A stretch of DNA of 64,000 bases from Pseudomonadales bacterium. GTDB lineage: Bacteria > Pseudomonadota > Gammaproteobacteria > Pseudomonadales > Azotimanducaceae. The notes beneath the pieces are model-generated. The model did no database searches. It had not been told where the DNA came from and was given only the letters and a program-made list of their open reading frames with translations. Positions 8,631 through 17,136 of the stretch are shown one piece after another. A program made the position numbers and the translations under genes. Position 1 is the stretch's first letter, and the number at the start of each line of letters is the position of its first letter. Where the stretch lies: assembly GCA_029251375.1 (NCBI GenBank), contig JAQXDL010000023.1, positions 1-64,000 of the forward strand. Reading direction: 5' to 3'.

Positions 8631-10721
8631 TTATTTATTTTGCAGTGTGGCGACGCCAGGCAGATATTGAATCGGTGACGACCATGCGCGCTCTTGGAGC
8701 GTGGCAGCTAAATCAGACCGCGGTTTTGTACCGGCACGAATTGCGTCCCAGGTATTCCAGCGGCAGGTTGGATTTTCGAGTACACGGGCATAATAGAAAG
8801 CCCGGTCGCTAGCGTCGAAATTAGGATCCGTCCAAGTTGAACTCAGCTCAGCGCTGCCCGTTCTTGCTTTGTAGGTGCAATCGCTTAAGTTCACCGTAGC
8901 ACCGTTGTCAGGGCAGCGATGTGTTTCTGGGTTAACCGCCACGCCATCAGCACACGCCACATCGATCACGTCTTCATGGGTTTCGCCTGCCGCGTCGATC
9001 CAACCTTTGATTATCTGCAGTCGCTGTAACGGCGCACTATTCGCATCAGCTTGCGCCCAGATAGCAAATTGTGGGGCCTTTCTCGAGGTAGAGGTAGAAT
9101 TCGATTCAAGAATCGCTCCCATCGGGACGCCGTTAGCATAGGCGTAAGCTACACCATCTGACCTTTGTGTTAAGTCTTTAGGTAAATCGTAGCCCGCAAA
9201 AAGCCGCACCCGCATTCTTGGTCCAGAGGTCGCAAACGTTTCTTTACGACGCAGAGCGGCATAGATCGACGCTCGAGTATTTTCTTCTGCCCATACCGCT
9301 GCTAAACCCGACGCGCCAAATTCTGTTTGCTGACTGCCCAGATAACTTTGTCCGTCAACTTCCGCGACACTCTGGCCTGGAAGAAAGCCAATCAACGTGC
9401 TTTCCAAAAAGCTAACAGGCACGGAGCCTCGTGTTTGTGCATCGGCGGACAAAAGACCGAGCTTGGAAGAAAAGTTGGACTCATCATTTTGCGATGCAGC
9501 GGTATGTGTATCGCTAGACCCAATAAAACCAAACGCGAAGGGATTGGTGATGCCCTGCTCTTCTAATTCCAAACCGTGTCGCAGTGCTTCTCGCACATAA
9601 CTGCCTTCAGGTTTACTGGCAATGGGTTTGCCCATTCCAACGCCTCGCGTGCTCACCAGTTCAAAGCCCGCCCATTCATCACGAGTGGACAATGCGGGGT
9701 GAGTTTCAGACGTACCTTTAATCTGCGTGATTTCGACCAAGGGTTCGTTGCGAATACGTTTGACCGCGTATTCATCATCTATAGGATCCCCCGCCCAATC
9801 AAACAACTGAAACATATGGCCATTTGATTTGTTGGAATTGTGCGGAATAGCTAACGATTCAACACCAGCTTCTCGCAGTGTATCCATCCAATCCCAAAGA
9901 TCCTCTGCGTTTCTTGAGTGCATTCGGGAAAAGGGTACCTCGGGTACACGGTCGCTGCTTTCAAAAATCACATTGCGATGCAGGCTACCATTGTCGTCTG
10001 CAGTCGTTGAGTATTCATAGGCGACAAAGGTCGTGAAGTGGCCGGGGTTATTGTGCTCGTCCGCGGCATTAATCGAATCTGCCCATGCATTACGAGTAAT
10101 CGCCAATGGTTCTTCAGGGCTAACTTCACCCTCAACAATTGCCAGTGCCAAGGCCCGTGCAAGGCCAAAGCTGCGCATTCGATCCAGCGTACTCCATCGA
10201 TCCATGTTGTCCGGCGCATTAAGATCATGAACAACTTTCGCAAAAGAATATTTGGAAAATTCAGTGCTGGTATTAGCGGCAACCGGGGAAACGCCCATAA
10301 AAAACCCGTGATCGGTGACACCATAAAAATCCAACGGCGCTTGCAACTGAACGTCAAAACCCGCCGGGTGTTTAATGGCTTCACCCTTAGCAAATCGATA
10401 CGCGTCATAGGGACTGGCCAATGTTCCGAATGCATAAGCATCAAATGAATATGTCGTATGTACATGCAGATCACCGAAATAGGCATTGCGGTCTGGGTTA
10501 ACTGGCGGCTTGTCGGCCTGATTCAAATTCACTTTTAAACCAGAGCGACGATCAATAATCTTATGCTCAGTTTCAAACAGCGGTTGTGCAAGTGCAGCAC
10601 GCTGCTCGGCGGTCGGCTGGTTGCTGCCTCCGCAAGCAATGAGCGACAACAGGACAAGTACACATACAACCAATTTGGTTTTGCCAATCATTGTTCTGCT
10701 CATCATTGTTCTGCTGATCAT
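8631..10721 (-). CDS. DUF3604 lipoprotein, PHP-like (copy 2)
   Basis: About 696 residues from the chosen ATG at 10721, with a hydrophobic segment ending in a LIACG lipobox. It carries the same motif series as copy 1: GDLHVHTTYS, GVTDHGFF, IPHNSNKSNG, GSSDTHTA, ATSGPRM, and the Cys-rich end DVACADG, RCPDNGA, TCRWNTWDA. The open frame extends to 10802 but has no signal-like start there. The ATG at 10721 has AGG about seven bases ahead; ATGs at 10742, 10706 and others are alternatives because a 15-bp repeat duplicates ATG-bearing codons here. It is the first gene of the operon and diverges from a TetR gene 119 bases away. Confidence 0.87.
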   Translation of the reverse strand: MISRTMMSRTMIGKTKLVVCVLVLLSLIACGGSNQPTAEQRAALAQPLFETEHKIIDRRSGLKVNLNQADKPPVNPDRNAYFGDLHVHTTYSFDAYAFGTLASPYDAYRFAKGEAIKHPAGFDVQLQAPLDFYGVTDHGFFMGVSPVAANTSTEFSKYSFAKVVHDLNAPDNMDRWSTLDRMRSFGLARALALAIVEGEVSPEEPLAITRNAWADSINAADEHNNPGHFTTFVAYEYSTTADDNGSLHRNVIFESSDRVPEVPFSRMHSRNAEDLWDWMDTLREAGVESLAIPHNSNKSNGHMFQLFDWAGDPIDDEYAVKRIRNEPLVEITQIKGTSETHPALSTRDEWAGFELVSTRGVGMGKPIASKPEGSYVREALRHGLELEEQGITNPFAFGFIGSSDTHTAASQNDESNFSSKLGLLSADAQTRGSVPVSFLESTLIGFLPGQSVAEVDGQSYLGSQQTEFGASGLAAVWAEENTRASIYAALRRKETFATSGPRMRVRLFAGYDLPKDLTQRSDGVAYAYANGVPMGAILESNSTSTSRKAPQFAIWAQADANSAPLQRLQIIKGWIDAAGETHEDVIDVACADGVAVNPETHRCPDNGATVNLSDCTYKARTGSAELSSTWTDPNFDASDRAFYYARVLENPTCRWNTWDAIRAGTKPRSDLAATLQERAWSSPIQYLPGVATLQNK
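10690..10719. repeat. Two-copy 15-bp repeat at the DUF3604 start region
   Basis: Two near-identical units reading CATTGTTCTGCTCAT and CATTGTTCTGCTGAT on the plus strand lie side by side. On the coding strand they give SRTM-SRTM and offer several in-frame ATG codons just before the signal peptide. The translated start therefore may vary. Confidence 0.7.
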
Positions 10722-10840
10722 TTTATAGCCTATATTTAGCATAATGATAACTTTTAATAACGAGATGATAACTGTAGACTGCCAGCATCGCAAGCTAACC
10801 ATTCAAGCCAACCAGCCAAAAACGAGAGTGGAACGAATCT
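10722..10840. promoter_or_regulatory. Divergent control region between DUF3604 operon and TetR gene
   Basis: The 119-bp gap separates the outward-facing starts of the six-gene operon and its TetR neighbour, so it must hold both promoters. This layout is the usual one for a TetR repressor controlling its neighbour. I could not pick out a convincing long palindrome by eye. Confidence 0.5.
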
Positions 10841-11479
10841 ATGGCCAAAACAACAACCGAAAGTCCGAAACCCAAGCGAAGTCGTGCTGAAACGGAGCGC
10901 CGTCTTATTGACGTAGCGCTTGAGTTGATTCGCGACAAGGGTGTGCTCGCTGGACTGAACCTTCGCGAGGTTGCCGAAGGCGCGGGTGTGAATCGAGGCA
11001 ATATCTATCACTACTTTGGTTCAAGGCAAGAACTCCTGCGTGCTGCGATTAACCGACAATTCGAAGCAATCGTGGATTCTCTATCCAAGAGTAACTCGGA
11101 GACTGGCTTCGTCGCACGAAGGTTGCACCCCTTTCGCTTAAACAACAGCAACGACAAGAACAATGACAGCATGCTTCGTGCGCTGCTTGTTCTGGATGGT
11201 GATGATACCGTTGACCCGATTCCGCTTTTCGAAGGGGGACTTAGCCAGCTAAGGCAAGATGTTATCGATGGTGATATTGATCGCGGCCATGATCTAGAAG
11301 CACTGCAAGTCGCATTGTCTGCCCTGCTACGCGGCTATCGCATCTTTCGCCTGCCCTATGCAAAGCGAGTTGGGGTGGCACCAAAAGAACTTGATGAGCG
11401 AGTAAGCAAGATTTTGCGCACCTGGCTTGAAGCTTTGGCAAAACCACCCGCTGACAGCCAAGACAGCAAACTGAAATAA
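10841..11479 (+). CDS. TetR/AcrR-family regulator
   Basis: A 212-residue protein with a TetR DNA-binding N-terminus: a basic tail, then ETERRLIDVALELI, and the helix-turn-helix NLREVAEGAGVNRGNIYHYFGSR at about residues 46-68. The C-terminal ligand domain is not recognisable. It is transcribed away from the DUF3604 operon across 119 bases and is probably its regulator; a substrate of that operon would be the likely ligand (inference). The stop is followed by a 378-bp gene-free stretch. Confidence 0.87.
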   Translation: MAKTTTESPKPKRSRAETERRLIDVALELIRDKGVLAGLNLREVAEGAGVNRGNIYHYFGSRQELLRAAINRQFEAIVDSLSKSNSETGFVARRLHPFRLNNSNDKNNDSMLRALLVLDGDDTVDPIPLFEGGLSQLRQDVIDGDIDRGHDLEALQVALSALLRGYRIFRLPYAKRVGVAPKELDERVSKILRTWLEALAKPPADSQDSKLK

Positions 11480-11857
11480 CATAAGAATGAGGCTGTCGGT
11501 CCATATCCAGCATAACTCTATATAGTGTGGGCCAGACGCCTCGGGTGATTGGGCGACAAACCCACGCCAAGTGTTTTTCGACGTCATCATAAACAGCGTC
11601 TACTTGGCGCATAATCTGGAAAGCAGGTTTGCATATTTGATAAATTCAGCTGAAAAATTCAGGACATCCATCATTTAGTTAACCACCTACATTTCTATCG
11701 GCCATTAACTTACACTTCATAAATTCGTCAGTTCATTTTCTAGATTCGATAGCTTGCATGCCGCTAGACTAATTTCATGTGAGCCATACCTAATTGATGG
11801 ATACACTGATTTTTTTACAAGGTAATTGAAAAACTAAAACTAAAAATTGAGAAGTCT
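11480..11857. other. Gene-free stretch with one arm of a direct repeat
   Basis: No supported ORF or RNA gene. It holds the left copy of a 20-bp direct repeat (11659-11678) whose partner lies at 12650-12669 behind the SDR gene. The last ~60 bases are AT-rich and should contain the SDR promoter. Confidence 0.5.
11659..11678. repeat. Left 20-bp direct repeat flanking the SDR gene
   Basis: Reads TCAGGACATCCATCATTTAG; identical to 12650-12669 except for one base (A to C at position 12). Confidence 0.75.
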
Positions 11858-12601
11858 ATGAATAGATTCAATGGTAGGGCGGTCATCGTAACGGGTGCTG
11901 CGTCTGGGTTCGGCGAAGCGATCGCGCGGAAATTTGCTGGTGAAGGCGCGTCGGTACTCTGCGCCGATATCAATTTTTCTGGCGTCACAAAACTGTCTGA
12001 AGAACTCGACAACGCAGTGCCATTTGAAATTGATGTATCCAATGAAGAGCAGAACCAAGCGATGATTCAATGCGCCGTTGATCACTTCTCCAAGATCGAT
12101 GTGCTCTGTTGTAATGCGGGCGTGCCACACAAGGGCAATTACATGGTTCGCATGCCGCTCGAGGACTTCGACAAGATGTGGGCCGTTAATGTTCGCAGTA
12201 TATTCCTTGCCGCGAAGGCGGCAGTGCCCCATATGCCGCCCGGCAGCAGCATCATTAATACTGCTTCAATTGGCGGGAAACGGCCAAGACCTGGGCTTGT
12301 CCCCTACAACGCATCAAAAGCCGCAGTGATTAATTTGACACAAGGCATGGCGGTCGAGATGGCGCCGAATATACGGGTCAACTGTGTTTGTCCCGTGTCG
12401 GCTGCAACGAACTTTGATATGCAGGCAATGGGTGTGCAAAACCTTTCGGAAGAAGTTGAAAAAAGGGTGCTTGATACAATCCCTATGGGCAGACGTGCGA
12501 CGCCGGAAGATGTTGCAGACGGGTTTGCCTTCCTTGCGTCCGATGAAGCTAAGTTTCTAACCGGTATCTCTTTGGACATTGATGGTGGTCGAGCAATATA
12601 G
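11858..12601 (+). CDS. SDR-family oxidoreductase
   Basis: A 247-residue classical short-chain dehydrogenase/reductase. The cofactor motif is TGAASGFG (TGxxxGxG) near residue 13, NNAG is present as CNAG near 87, the catalytic Ser lies in NTASIGG near 133 and the YxxxK pair in YNASK near 149-153. CADI near residue 37 places an Asp after the second strand, which favours NAD(H) over NADP(H). The C-terminus SLDIDGGRAI is typical of FabG-like members. The substrate is unknown. The gene stands alone and is bracketed by near-identical 20-bp direct repeats 991 bp apart. Confidence 0.9.
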   Translation: MNRFNGRAVIVTGAASGFGEAIARKFAGEGASVLCADINFSGVTKLSEELDNAVPFEIDVSNEEQNQAMIQCAVDHFSKIDVLCCNAGVPHKGNYMVRMPLEDFDKMWAVNVRSIFLAAKAAVPHMPPGSSIINTASIGGKRPRPGLVPYNASKAAVINLTQGMAVEMAPNIRVNCVCPVSAATNFDMQAMGVQNLSEEVEKRVLDTIPMGRRATPEDVADGFAFLASDEAKFLTGISLDIDGGRAI

Positions 12602-13069
12602 TCGAACAATATAGCCGAGGAATCTAGCGCGAGCCAAAGGAATAGAACGTCAGGACATCCCTCATTTAGCCAATGAACAGGGTTCCTAGCCCTGATCAAC
12701 TTGCTCTAAAGAGGTTCGTTATTTGATTTCTCACCGGTGGTCTGGGGAAAAAAGAAATGTCATTTTTAGGGGATAACGATTCCATAGCGACTTACCGTTG
12801 TTAAATTATTGTCCCTCGACGTACTTTCGCACGGCTCAGCATCACTAAAATGCGCCGGCGCCATTAGTAACTGCCCAATTAGCGAGAATATGTTTGTTAA
12901 GTCGTTTGGTAGGCTTTTGGCAAACTATAGACCCTGAAAATTCTGCCGCGATAACGCTTCAATTTTTGATCTTCACTAATTGGGTATACTGGCAACCAAC
13001 AAGCGAGTATTGCTCGCAGCTATTTATTCGTAAGCGACTATTTGTTGATAAACAACAGAGGAACCACCG
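12602..13069. other. Gene-free stretch, promoter side of the LLM gene
   Basis: No coding region longer than a random ORF and no RNA gene recognised. It contains the right copy of the 20-bp direct repeat at 12650-12669. The ribosome site GAGGAA at 13058-13063 belongs to the next gene. Confidence 0.5.
12650..12669. repeat. Right 20-bp direct repeat flanking the SDR gene
   Basis: Reads TCAGGACATCCCTCATTTAG, 19 of 20 bases equal to the copy at 11659-11678. Confidence 0.75.
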
Positions 13070-14101
13070 ATGACTCTTCATTCTGTACTGGACCTTGCAC
13101 CCATTGTTCAAGGTAGCAATTCGACCGAAGCTTTACAGCGCTCACTGGATCTTGCACAACATGCAGAAGGATGGGGCTATAACCGCTATTGGGTTGCTGA
13201 ACACCACAACATGCGCGGTATTGCGAGTTCTGCGACGGCGGTTGTTGTCGGACATCTGGCTGGCGGCACCTCGACCATTCGTGTGGGTTCAGGCGGCATT
13301 ATGTTGCCAAACCATGCGCCCCTGATGGTTGCAGAACAATTTGGGACGCTGGCGTCACTATATCCCAATCGAATCGATTTAGGCTTAGGGCGTGCGCCCG
13401 GTACTGATCAAGTCACGATGCAGGCACTACGGCGAACCCTGTCCGGTGACGTCGACGACTTTCCCCGCGATGTCATGGAACTGCAGCACTACCTGAAAGA
13501 ACCAGAGCCAGGTCAGCGAGTGATTGCGACTCCTGGCGCTGGCACAAACGTGCCCATCTGGATTCTAGGTTCGTCACTATTCGGCGCGCAACTTGCCGCG
13601 ATGTTAGGACTGCCATTCGCGTTCGCCTCACACTTTGCGCCGTCTTACATGGACGCGGCCATTGAGATATATCGTACGACGTTCAAGCCCTCCGAACAGT
13701 TGCAGAAGCCGCACGTGATGCTTGGTTTCAATATTTGTGCAGCACCTACTGATGAGGAAGCCGTCTTCCTGCGGTCTTCGTCGTTGCAATCATTTGTAAA
13801 TTTAAGACGTGGTACGCCCGGGCAACTGCCGCCACCGGTTGAAGGTTATGAAGAAAGCCTAACGCCCAGTGAGCAACAGATGGTAGATGAAGTTGGTCGT
13901 TGTTCAGCTGTTGGGTCACCACAAACGGTGGAAAACCAAGTACGTCAATTTATTAGCGAGACTGGCGCAGATGAACTGATGATCGTCAGTTCTGTTTTTG
14001 ATCACAACAAACGAATTCGGTCCTACGAGATTGCCGGCGAAATATTTAATCGGCTACAGGACGAAAATCAGAGCCAGTTACAGGCGGTGTCGTCATTGTA
14101 A
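13070..14101 (+). CDS. LLM-class flavin-dependent monooxygenase (luciferase-like)
   Basis: A 343-residue bacterial-luciferase-like protein of the MsnO8/YhbW type. Recognisable elements are LDLAPIVQG at the N-terminus, [19 protein letters not shown] near residue 40, [26 protein letters not shown] near 80-105, [13 protein letters not shown] near 105-120 and a C-terminal [14 protein letters not shown]. Members use FMNH2 supplied by a reductase to oxidise small organic molecules; this one's substrate is unknown. A good GAGGAA ribosome site precedes the ATG. It is monocistronic. Confidence 0.9.
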   Translation: MTLHSVLDLAPIVQGSNSTEALQRSLDLAQHAEGWGYNRYWVAEHHNMRGIASSATAVVVGHLAGGTSTIRVGSGGIMLPNHAPLMVAEQFGTLASLYPNRIDLGLGRAPGTDQVTMQALRRTLSGDVDDFPRDVMELQHYLKEPEPGQRVIATPGAGTNVPIWILGSSLFGAQLAAMLGLPFAFASHFAPSYMDAAIEIYRTTFKPSEQLQKPHVMLGFNICAAPTDEEAVFLRSSSLQSFVNLRRGTPGQLPPPVEGYEESLTPSEQQMVDEVGRCSAVGSPQTVENQVRQFISETGADELMIVSSVFDHNKRIRSYEIAGEIFNRLQDENQSQLQAVSSL

Positions 14102-14457
14102 AACGTACCTTACAAAAAAATCCCTACGCCATGGAGACTTTATCTTGTAATAACGACAGCAACATTGGCACCCCGACGGTGAATTTTTAACAGCCTGCTT
14201 CAAAACGCACGTCTTGGCGCTTAAAACGTTCGCCACGCCCCAACGCTCTAATCCGCGACGACGATGTCATCGCGTCCCGATCTTCAGTGCGTCCAGCGTT
14301 TTTCGTCAGCATCCATTGTGGAGACAAATATTTATCCTTGGAGGCGTTTGTCCACGTTCGCGTTTGGCAAGCTACTTTGCTCTTACCCTTGTTGCACACT
14401 TCAAGGTACTCGCGCCCTAGCCTGTCTTTGGAACCATTGGGATTTTCAGGGGAATTC
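14102..14457. other. Gene-free stretch between convergent genes
   Basis: Several overlapping short ORFs of 60-75 codons occur on both strands, but none has a family resemblance, good start or consistent codon pattern. I see no strong terminator hairpin. Confidence 0.45.
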
Positions 14458-14991
14458 CTAGAGCAATGCTTTAACTGCCTTCTCTAACGCACCATTTCTT
14501 GGCCTCGCGCCCGAATCAAAATGGCGTACCGTTTTTCCGTCGGGCGATATGAGGTATTTGTTGAAATTCCAATTCGGTGCTTGTCCTGTTTCGCTACTCA
14601 AACGTTGGAACAGCGCATTTGCTTTCGCGCCCGTCACCGAACTTTCTGCGACCATATCAAAGGTGACACCGTAATTTACGTAACAGACTTCTGCGGTTTT
14701 TTCAGCATCACCGTGTTCCTGCCGAAAGTCATTCGATGGGAACCCCACAATCGCTAACCCGTCGTCCTTGTAGGCTTGGTATAACGCTTCAAGCCCTTTG
14801 AACTGGGGTGTGAACCCGCAACGGCTGGCAGTATTGACGACAAGCAAAGCTTTTCCGGCGAACGCATCACAAAACTCGATTGTCTCACTCGCTCTAAGAC
14901 GCGAGGCACTATAATCAAGCAATTTAGTGCACTCGGCGCCAAATGCGGCGCAAGACGCCATTAACAAACCTACTCCTAAAAATTTTCTCAT
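14458..14991 (-). CDS. Exported glutathione peroxidase-family protein
   Basis: A 177-residue thiol peroxidase of the GPx family with a signal peptide (about residues 1-19), so it acts in the periplasm. The peroxidatic Cys58 sits in NTASRCGFTPQ; the second signature is GFPSNDFRQEHG near residue 85 and the Trp-Asn of the active site is WNFNKYL near 140. The canonical second motif has FPCNQF, so the CxxQ variation here changes the usual Cys to Ser and Gln to Asp. It would reduce hydroperoxides, probably with thioredoxin-like donors. A bulged hairpin lies 57-83 bases upstream of the start. Confidence 0.88.
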   Translation of the reverse strand: MRKFLGVGLLMASCAAFGAECTKLLDYSASRLRASETIEFCDAFAGKALLVVNTASRCGFTPQFKGLEALYQAYKDDGLAIVGFPSNDFRQEHGDAEKTAEVCYVNYGVTFDMVAESSVTGAKANALFQRLSSETGQAPNWNFNKYLISPDGKTVRHFDSGARPRNGALEKAVKALL

Positions 14992-15423
14992 ATGATCTAC
15001 TTTTTACTGACTGATAACTCCACTTACGTCACCAATAGACACACTGGATCACTGCGGGGTGAAAACCCCGTGATGACGTTCAGGTTCAGTAAGCGCTAAT
15101 GCTCCGATGCGTGACCAATGCCCGCGACAAATCGCTATCGCTAGAGCCGACGAGACCATCAACACGCTGGGCTTTGGTTAATCGCATGCATTTTGTCGAT
15201 GCTAAGAAGCTTCATAAACCTAGCGACACAATCAGGTGTTGATCCCGTGGAAGCAAAATGACGTTACCTCTATCTTTGTCGCCGTGCGGTTTTCAATGAA
15301 AAGAAAATGTCAGCGTGGCGCGAAAAAAGATTGAAGAAAATTTTGAAGACATCCATGAACTCGTTATGGGTCACACAAAATAAGCCTATCTCGTTTCTGG
15401 TTAACCTCTAAGCTGCGAAGAGA
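14992..15423. other. Gene-free stretch with a hairpin and a possible coding relic
   Basis: It contains a GNRA-loop hairpin at 15048-15074. Near its end, 15307-15382 on the plus strand reads as a short acidic-basic peptide (AR-KK-IEENFEDIHELVMGHTK) that looks protein-like but is cut off by a stop upstream. No complete gene is supported. Confidence 0.4.
15048..15074. other. Bulged hairpin with GAAA tetraloop
   Basis: CGGGGT (15055-15060), loop GAAA, ACCCCG (15065-15070), extended by ATCA (15048-15051) pairing TGAT (15071-15074) across a three-base bulge. No T-run follows on the plus strand, so it is not a standard terminator. Confidence 0.55.
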
Positions 15424-16038
15424 TCAGGCATTAAACCCTTGGATAATCCAGAGCGGGTCAGCCTTCTCCGGTGATCGATCTATAAATTCGATACCCGTAA
15501 GGCCGGCGCGGCGCATGTATTCCTGCACTAACCGGACCCTGTCCTGCGGTGCCAGAGTCTGAAATGCGTAGATCGCTTTTGTCGGGAAAAGCCGGTGTGA
15601 CATCGAGACGATACATTTCCCACCGGGTTTAAGAACCCGTCGAATCTCTTCGAAGACTTCAAAAGGTCGAATCAGGTACTGGATCGAAACGACAATCATA
15701 ACGGCATCAAACGCGGCGTCTGCAAATGGAAGGATCGGCGTGTCATTCAAGTTATGGACGACAGCTTGATCCAGCCGAGGGTTGGCATTCAACTCCTCCA
15801 GATTCATACCGAGACCCGTAACCTTCATGTACGAGACGTCCTCTGGCAGATGACTGACCCATGATGACATGAGATCCAACAGCTCTTCTTCCGGCTTAAG
15901 GGTTTCCCAGTAAAATCGGGTGATCTCGTTGATGGTCGCATCATCAATATGATTCACCATGCGGGAAACCGAGTAGAAGGCTTCATCCGGAGATTCGTCC
16001 TGTCGCTTGAACAGCTGGTCTGGCAATTTGTCAGTCAA
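15424..16038 (-). CDS. Class I SAM-dependent methyltransferase
   Basis: A 204-residue protein with methyltransferase-11-like features: KVTGLGMNLEELNANPRLD (motif around the SAM ribose acid) near residue 73, DTPILPFADAAFDAVMIVVSIQYLIRP near 100 and the family's EIRRVLKPGGKCIVSMSHR near 132. The usual glycine-rich motif I (GxGxG) is weak or missing: the corresponding segment is SSWVSHLP. This pattern is seen in small DUF-type methyltransferases encoded near glutathione-related genes. The chosen TTG at 16038 has a poor ribosome site; the ATG at 15960 is a shorter alternative. Substrate unknown. Confidence 0.75.
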   Translation of the reverse strand: MTDKLPDQLFKRQDESPDEAFYSVSRMVNHIDDATINEITRFYWETLKPEEELLDLMSSWVSHLPEDVSYMKVTGLGMNLEELNANPRLDQAVVHNLNDTPILPFADAAFDAVMIVVSIQYLIRPFEVFEEIRRVLKPGGKCIVSMSHRLFPTKAIYAFQTLAPQDRVRLVQEYMRRAGLTGIEFIDRSPEKADPLWIIQGFNA

Positions 16039-16112
16039 TGTCTTTTATCTATTGTTTTGTGTGTGTGGATGTTAGTGTAGCAACGAGATGTGACCGCTAG
16101 AAGAAAACGGCT

Positions 16113-16571
16113 TTATTCTTTGGTTTCGCAGTAGGACATGTCTGTTTCGTTGCCTGACTTATAACATTTTGGCGTTAGAGGTTGACCGTTCTCGCGCCAA
16201 AAATTACCCACGCCTTGCAGTTTGTCATTAACATATGGCAACTCTTGCCGGAGCTGACCGTTCTCGCGCCAATTTCTGTATAAACCATCAAGCTTTCCAT
16301 TCTCCCATGTGCTTTCTGCGTAAAGCTGACCATTCTCGTACCAATCTTTTACCAAGCCTTCTCTCTTACCCTCAATCGCGGTGTATTGAGTTTTCAATTG
16401 GCCGTTTTCATGGAAGTGTTCGACTTTGGCTGTCAGCGGCACGGTGCTATCTGGCTTGTAGAGAAGACCGTCGCGCTTTAACACCTCACCATCGAAAACG
16501 GGCAACTCCTTATTGCAGCCCATGAGTACAAAGCAGAGTGTTAGTAGTGTCGTGGCAAGAGGCAGTTTCAT
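16113..16571 (-). CDS. YwqK/MORN-repeat lipoprotein
   Basis: A 152-residue lipoprotein with lipobox VLMGC at residues ~15-19. After a short linker come four repeats of the form ENGQL followed by an aromatic/acidic stretch and a turn (near residues 56, 79, 102 and 125), the MORN_2 pattern of the YwqK family. Such proteins are often annotated as toxin-antitoxin immunity-like, but repeats alone do not show that, and no toxin gene is adjacent. A decayed copy lies at 136-369, 16 kb away. Function unknown; periplasmic face of a membrane is the likely location. Confidence 0.8.
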   Translation of the reverse strand: MKLPLATTLLTLCFVLMGCNKELPVFDGEVLKRDGLLYKPDSTVPLTAKVEHFHENGQLKTQYTAIEGKREGLVKDWYENGQLYAESTWENGKLDGLYRNWRENGQLRQELPYVNDKLQGVGNFWRENGQPLTPKCYKSGNETDMSYCETKE

Positions 16572-16916
16572 AGATCTCTATTTCTTTGTTAGGTAATAGA
16601 ATAGTACAGCAGCTCATTGGCGTTTGCAGTTATAGCTTGCCATGACTGAATAAGAGCTTTGAATTGAATGTATACGAAGAATTAGTTTGAAGTTTTCCGC
16701 AGATAGCAGATGCCGCTTCGTGTCGTCGCTGAGTAGCTTGATCACTAGTTTGGGCTGATGACCCTCCGAGTAATTGTCAGCAAGGTTTTACTGGATAGAT
16801 GCAGGCGGTTTTGTGATCGTTTTTGAAGGTTGTTCAGACAGAGCGCGAATCGTTCTAGTGTCATTCCAACCATCATTCCAAAGACATCAGTGAGTGACCA
16901 AAATACCTTGAAATAA
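16572..16916. other. Gene-free stretch between lipoprotein gene and tRNA
   Basis: No ORF with support. It should contain the promoter for the lipoprotein gene and the trailer of the tRNA transcript. A 9-bp direct repeat TCATTCCAA occurs near 16860-16882; no integrase or attachment-like duplication of the tRNA end was seen. Confidence 0.45.
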
Positions 16917-16992
16917 TGGTGGAGCTAAGCGGGATCGAACCGCTGACCTCCACACTGCCAGTGTGGCGCTCTCCCAGCTGAGCTATAGCCCC
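16917..16992 (-). tRNA. tRNA-Ala (anticodon GGC)
   Basis: The minus strand folds as a full cloverleaf: acceptor GGGGCTA/TAGCTCC (allowing one G-T pair), D arm GCTC..GAGC, anticodon arm CCACA/TGTGG around loop CTGGCAG with anticodon GGC, and T arm AGCGG-TTCGATC-CCGCT. The discriminator base is A and the 3' CCA is encoded at 16919-16917. Identity is Ala by anticodon. Confidence 0.96.
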
Positions 16993-17136
16993 ATATTTCG
17001 TTTTAAATCCGCTGAACCCAATATGGCTGACCCAGAGGCCGTGCATAGTAAACAAACCCCGTTTTTTATTCAACTTTTAAAGCCGCGACAGACCAAAACT
17101 TCTGACCAACAAGCATTTCACAGCAAGGACTAACCA

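Noticed and set aside
14187-14487. Small genes between the LLM monooxygenase and peroxidase genes
   Set aside because: Several 60-70 codon frames on both strands overlap each other; none has a ribosome site with protein-like content.
16113-16571. Toxin-antitoxin pair
   Set aside because: The YwqK label suggests it, but no toxin-like gene is adjacent and the protein is a lipoprotein with plain MORN_2 repeats.
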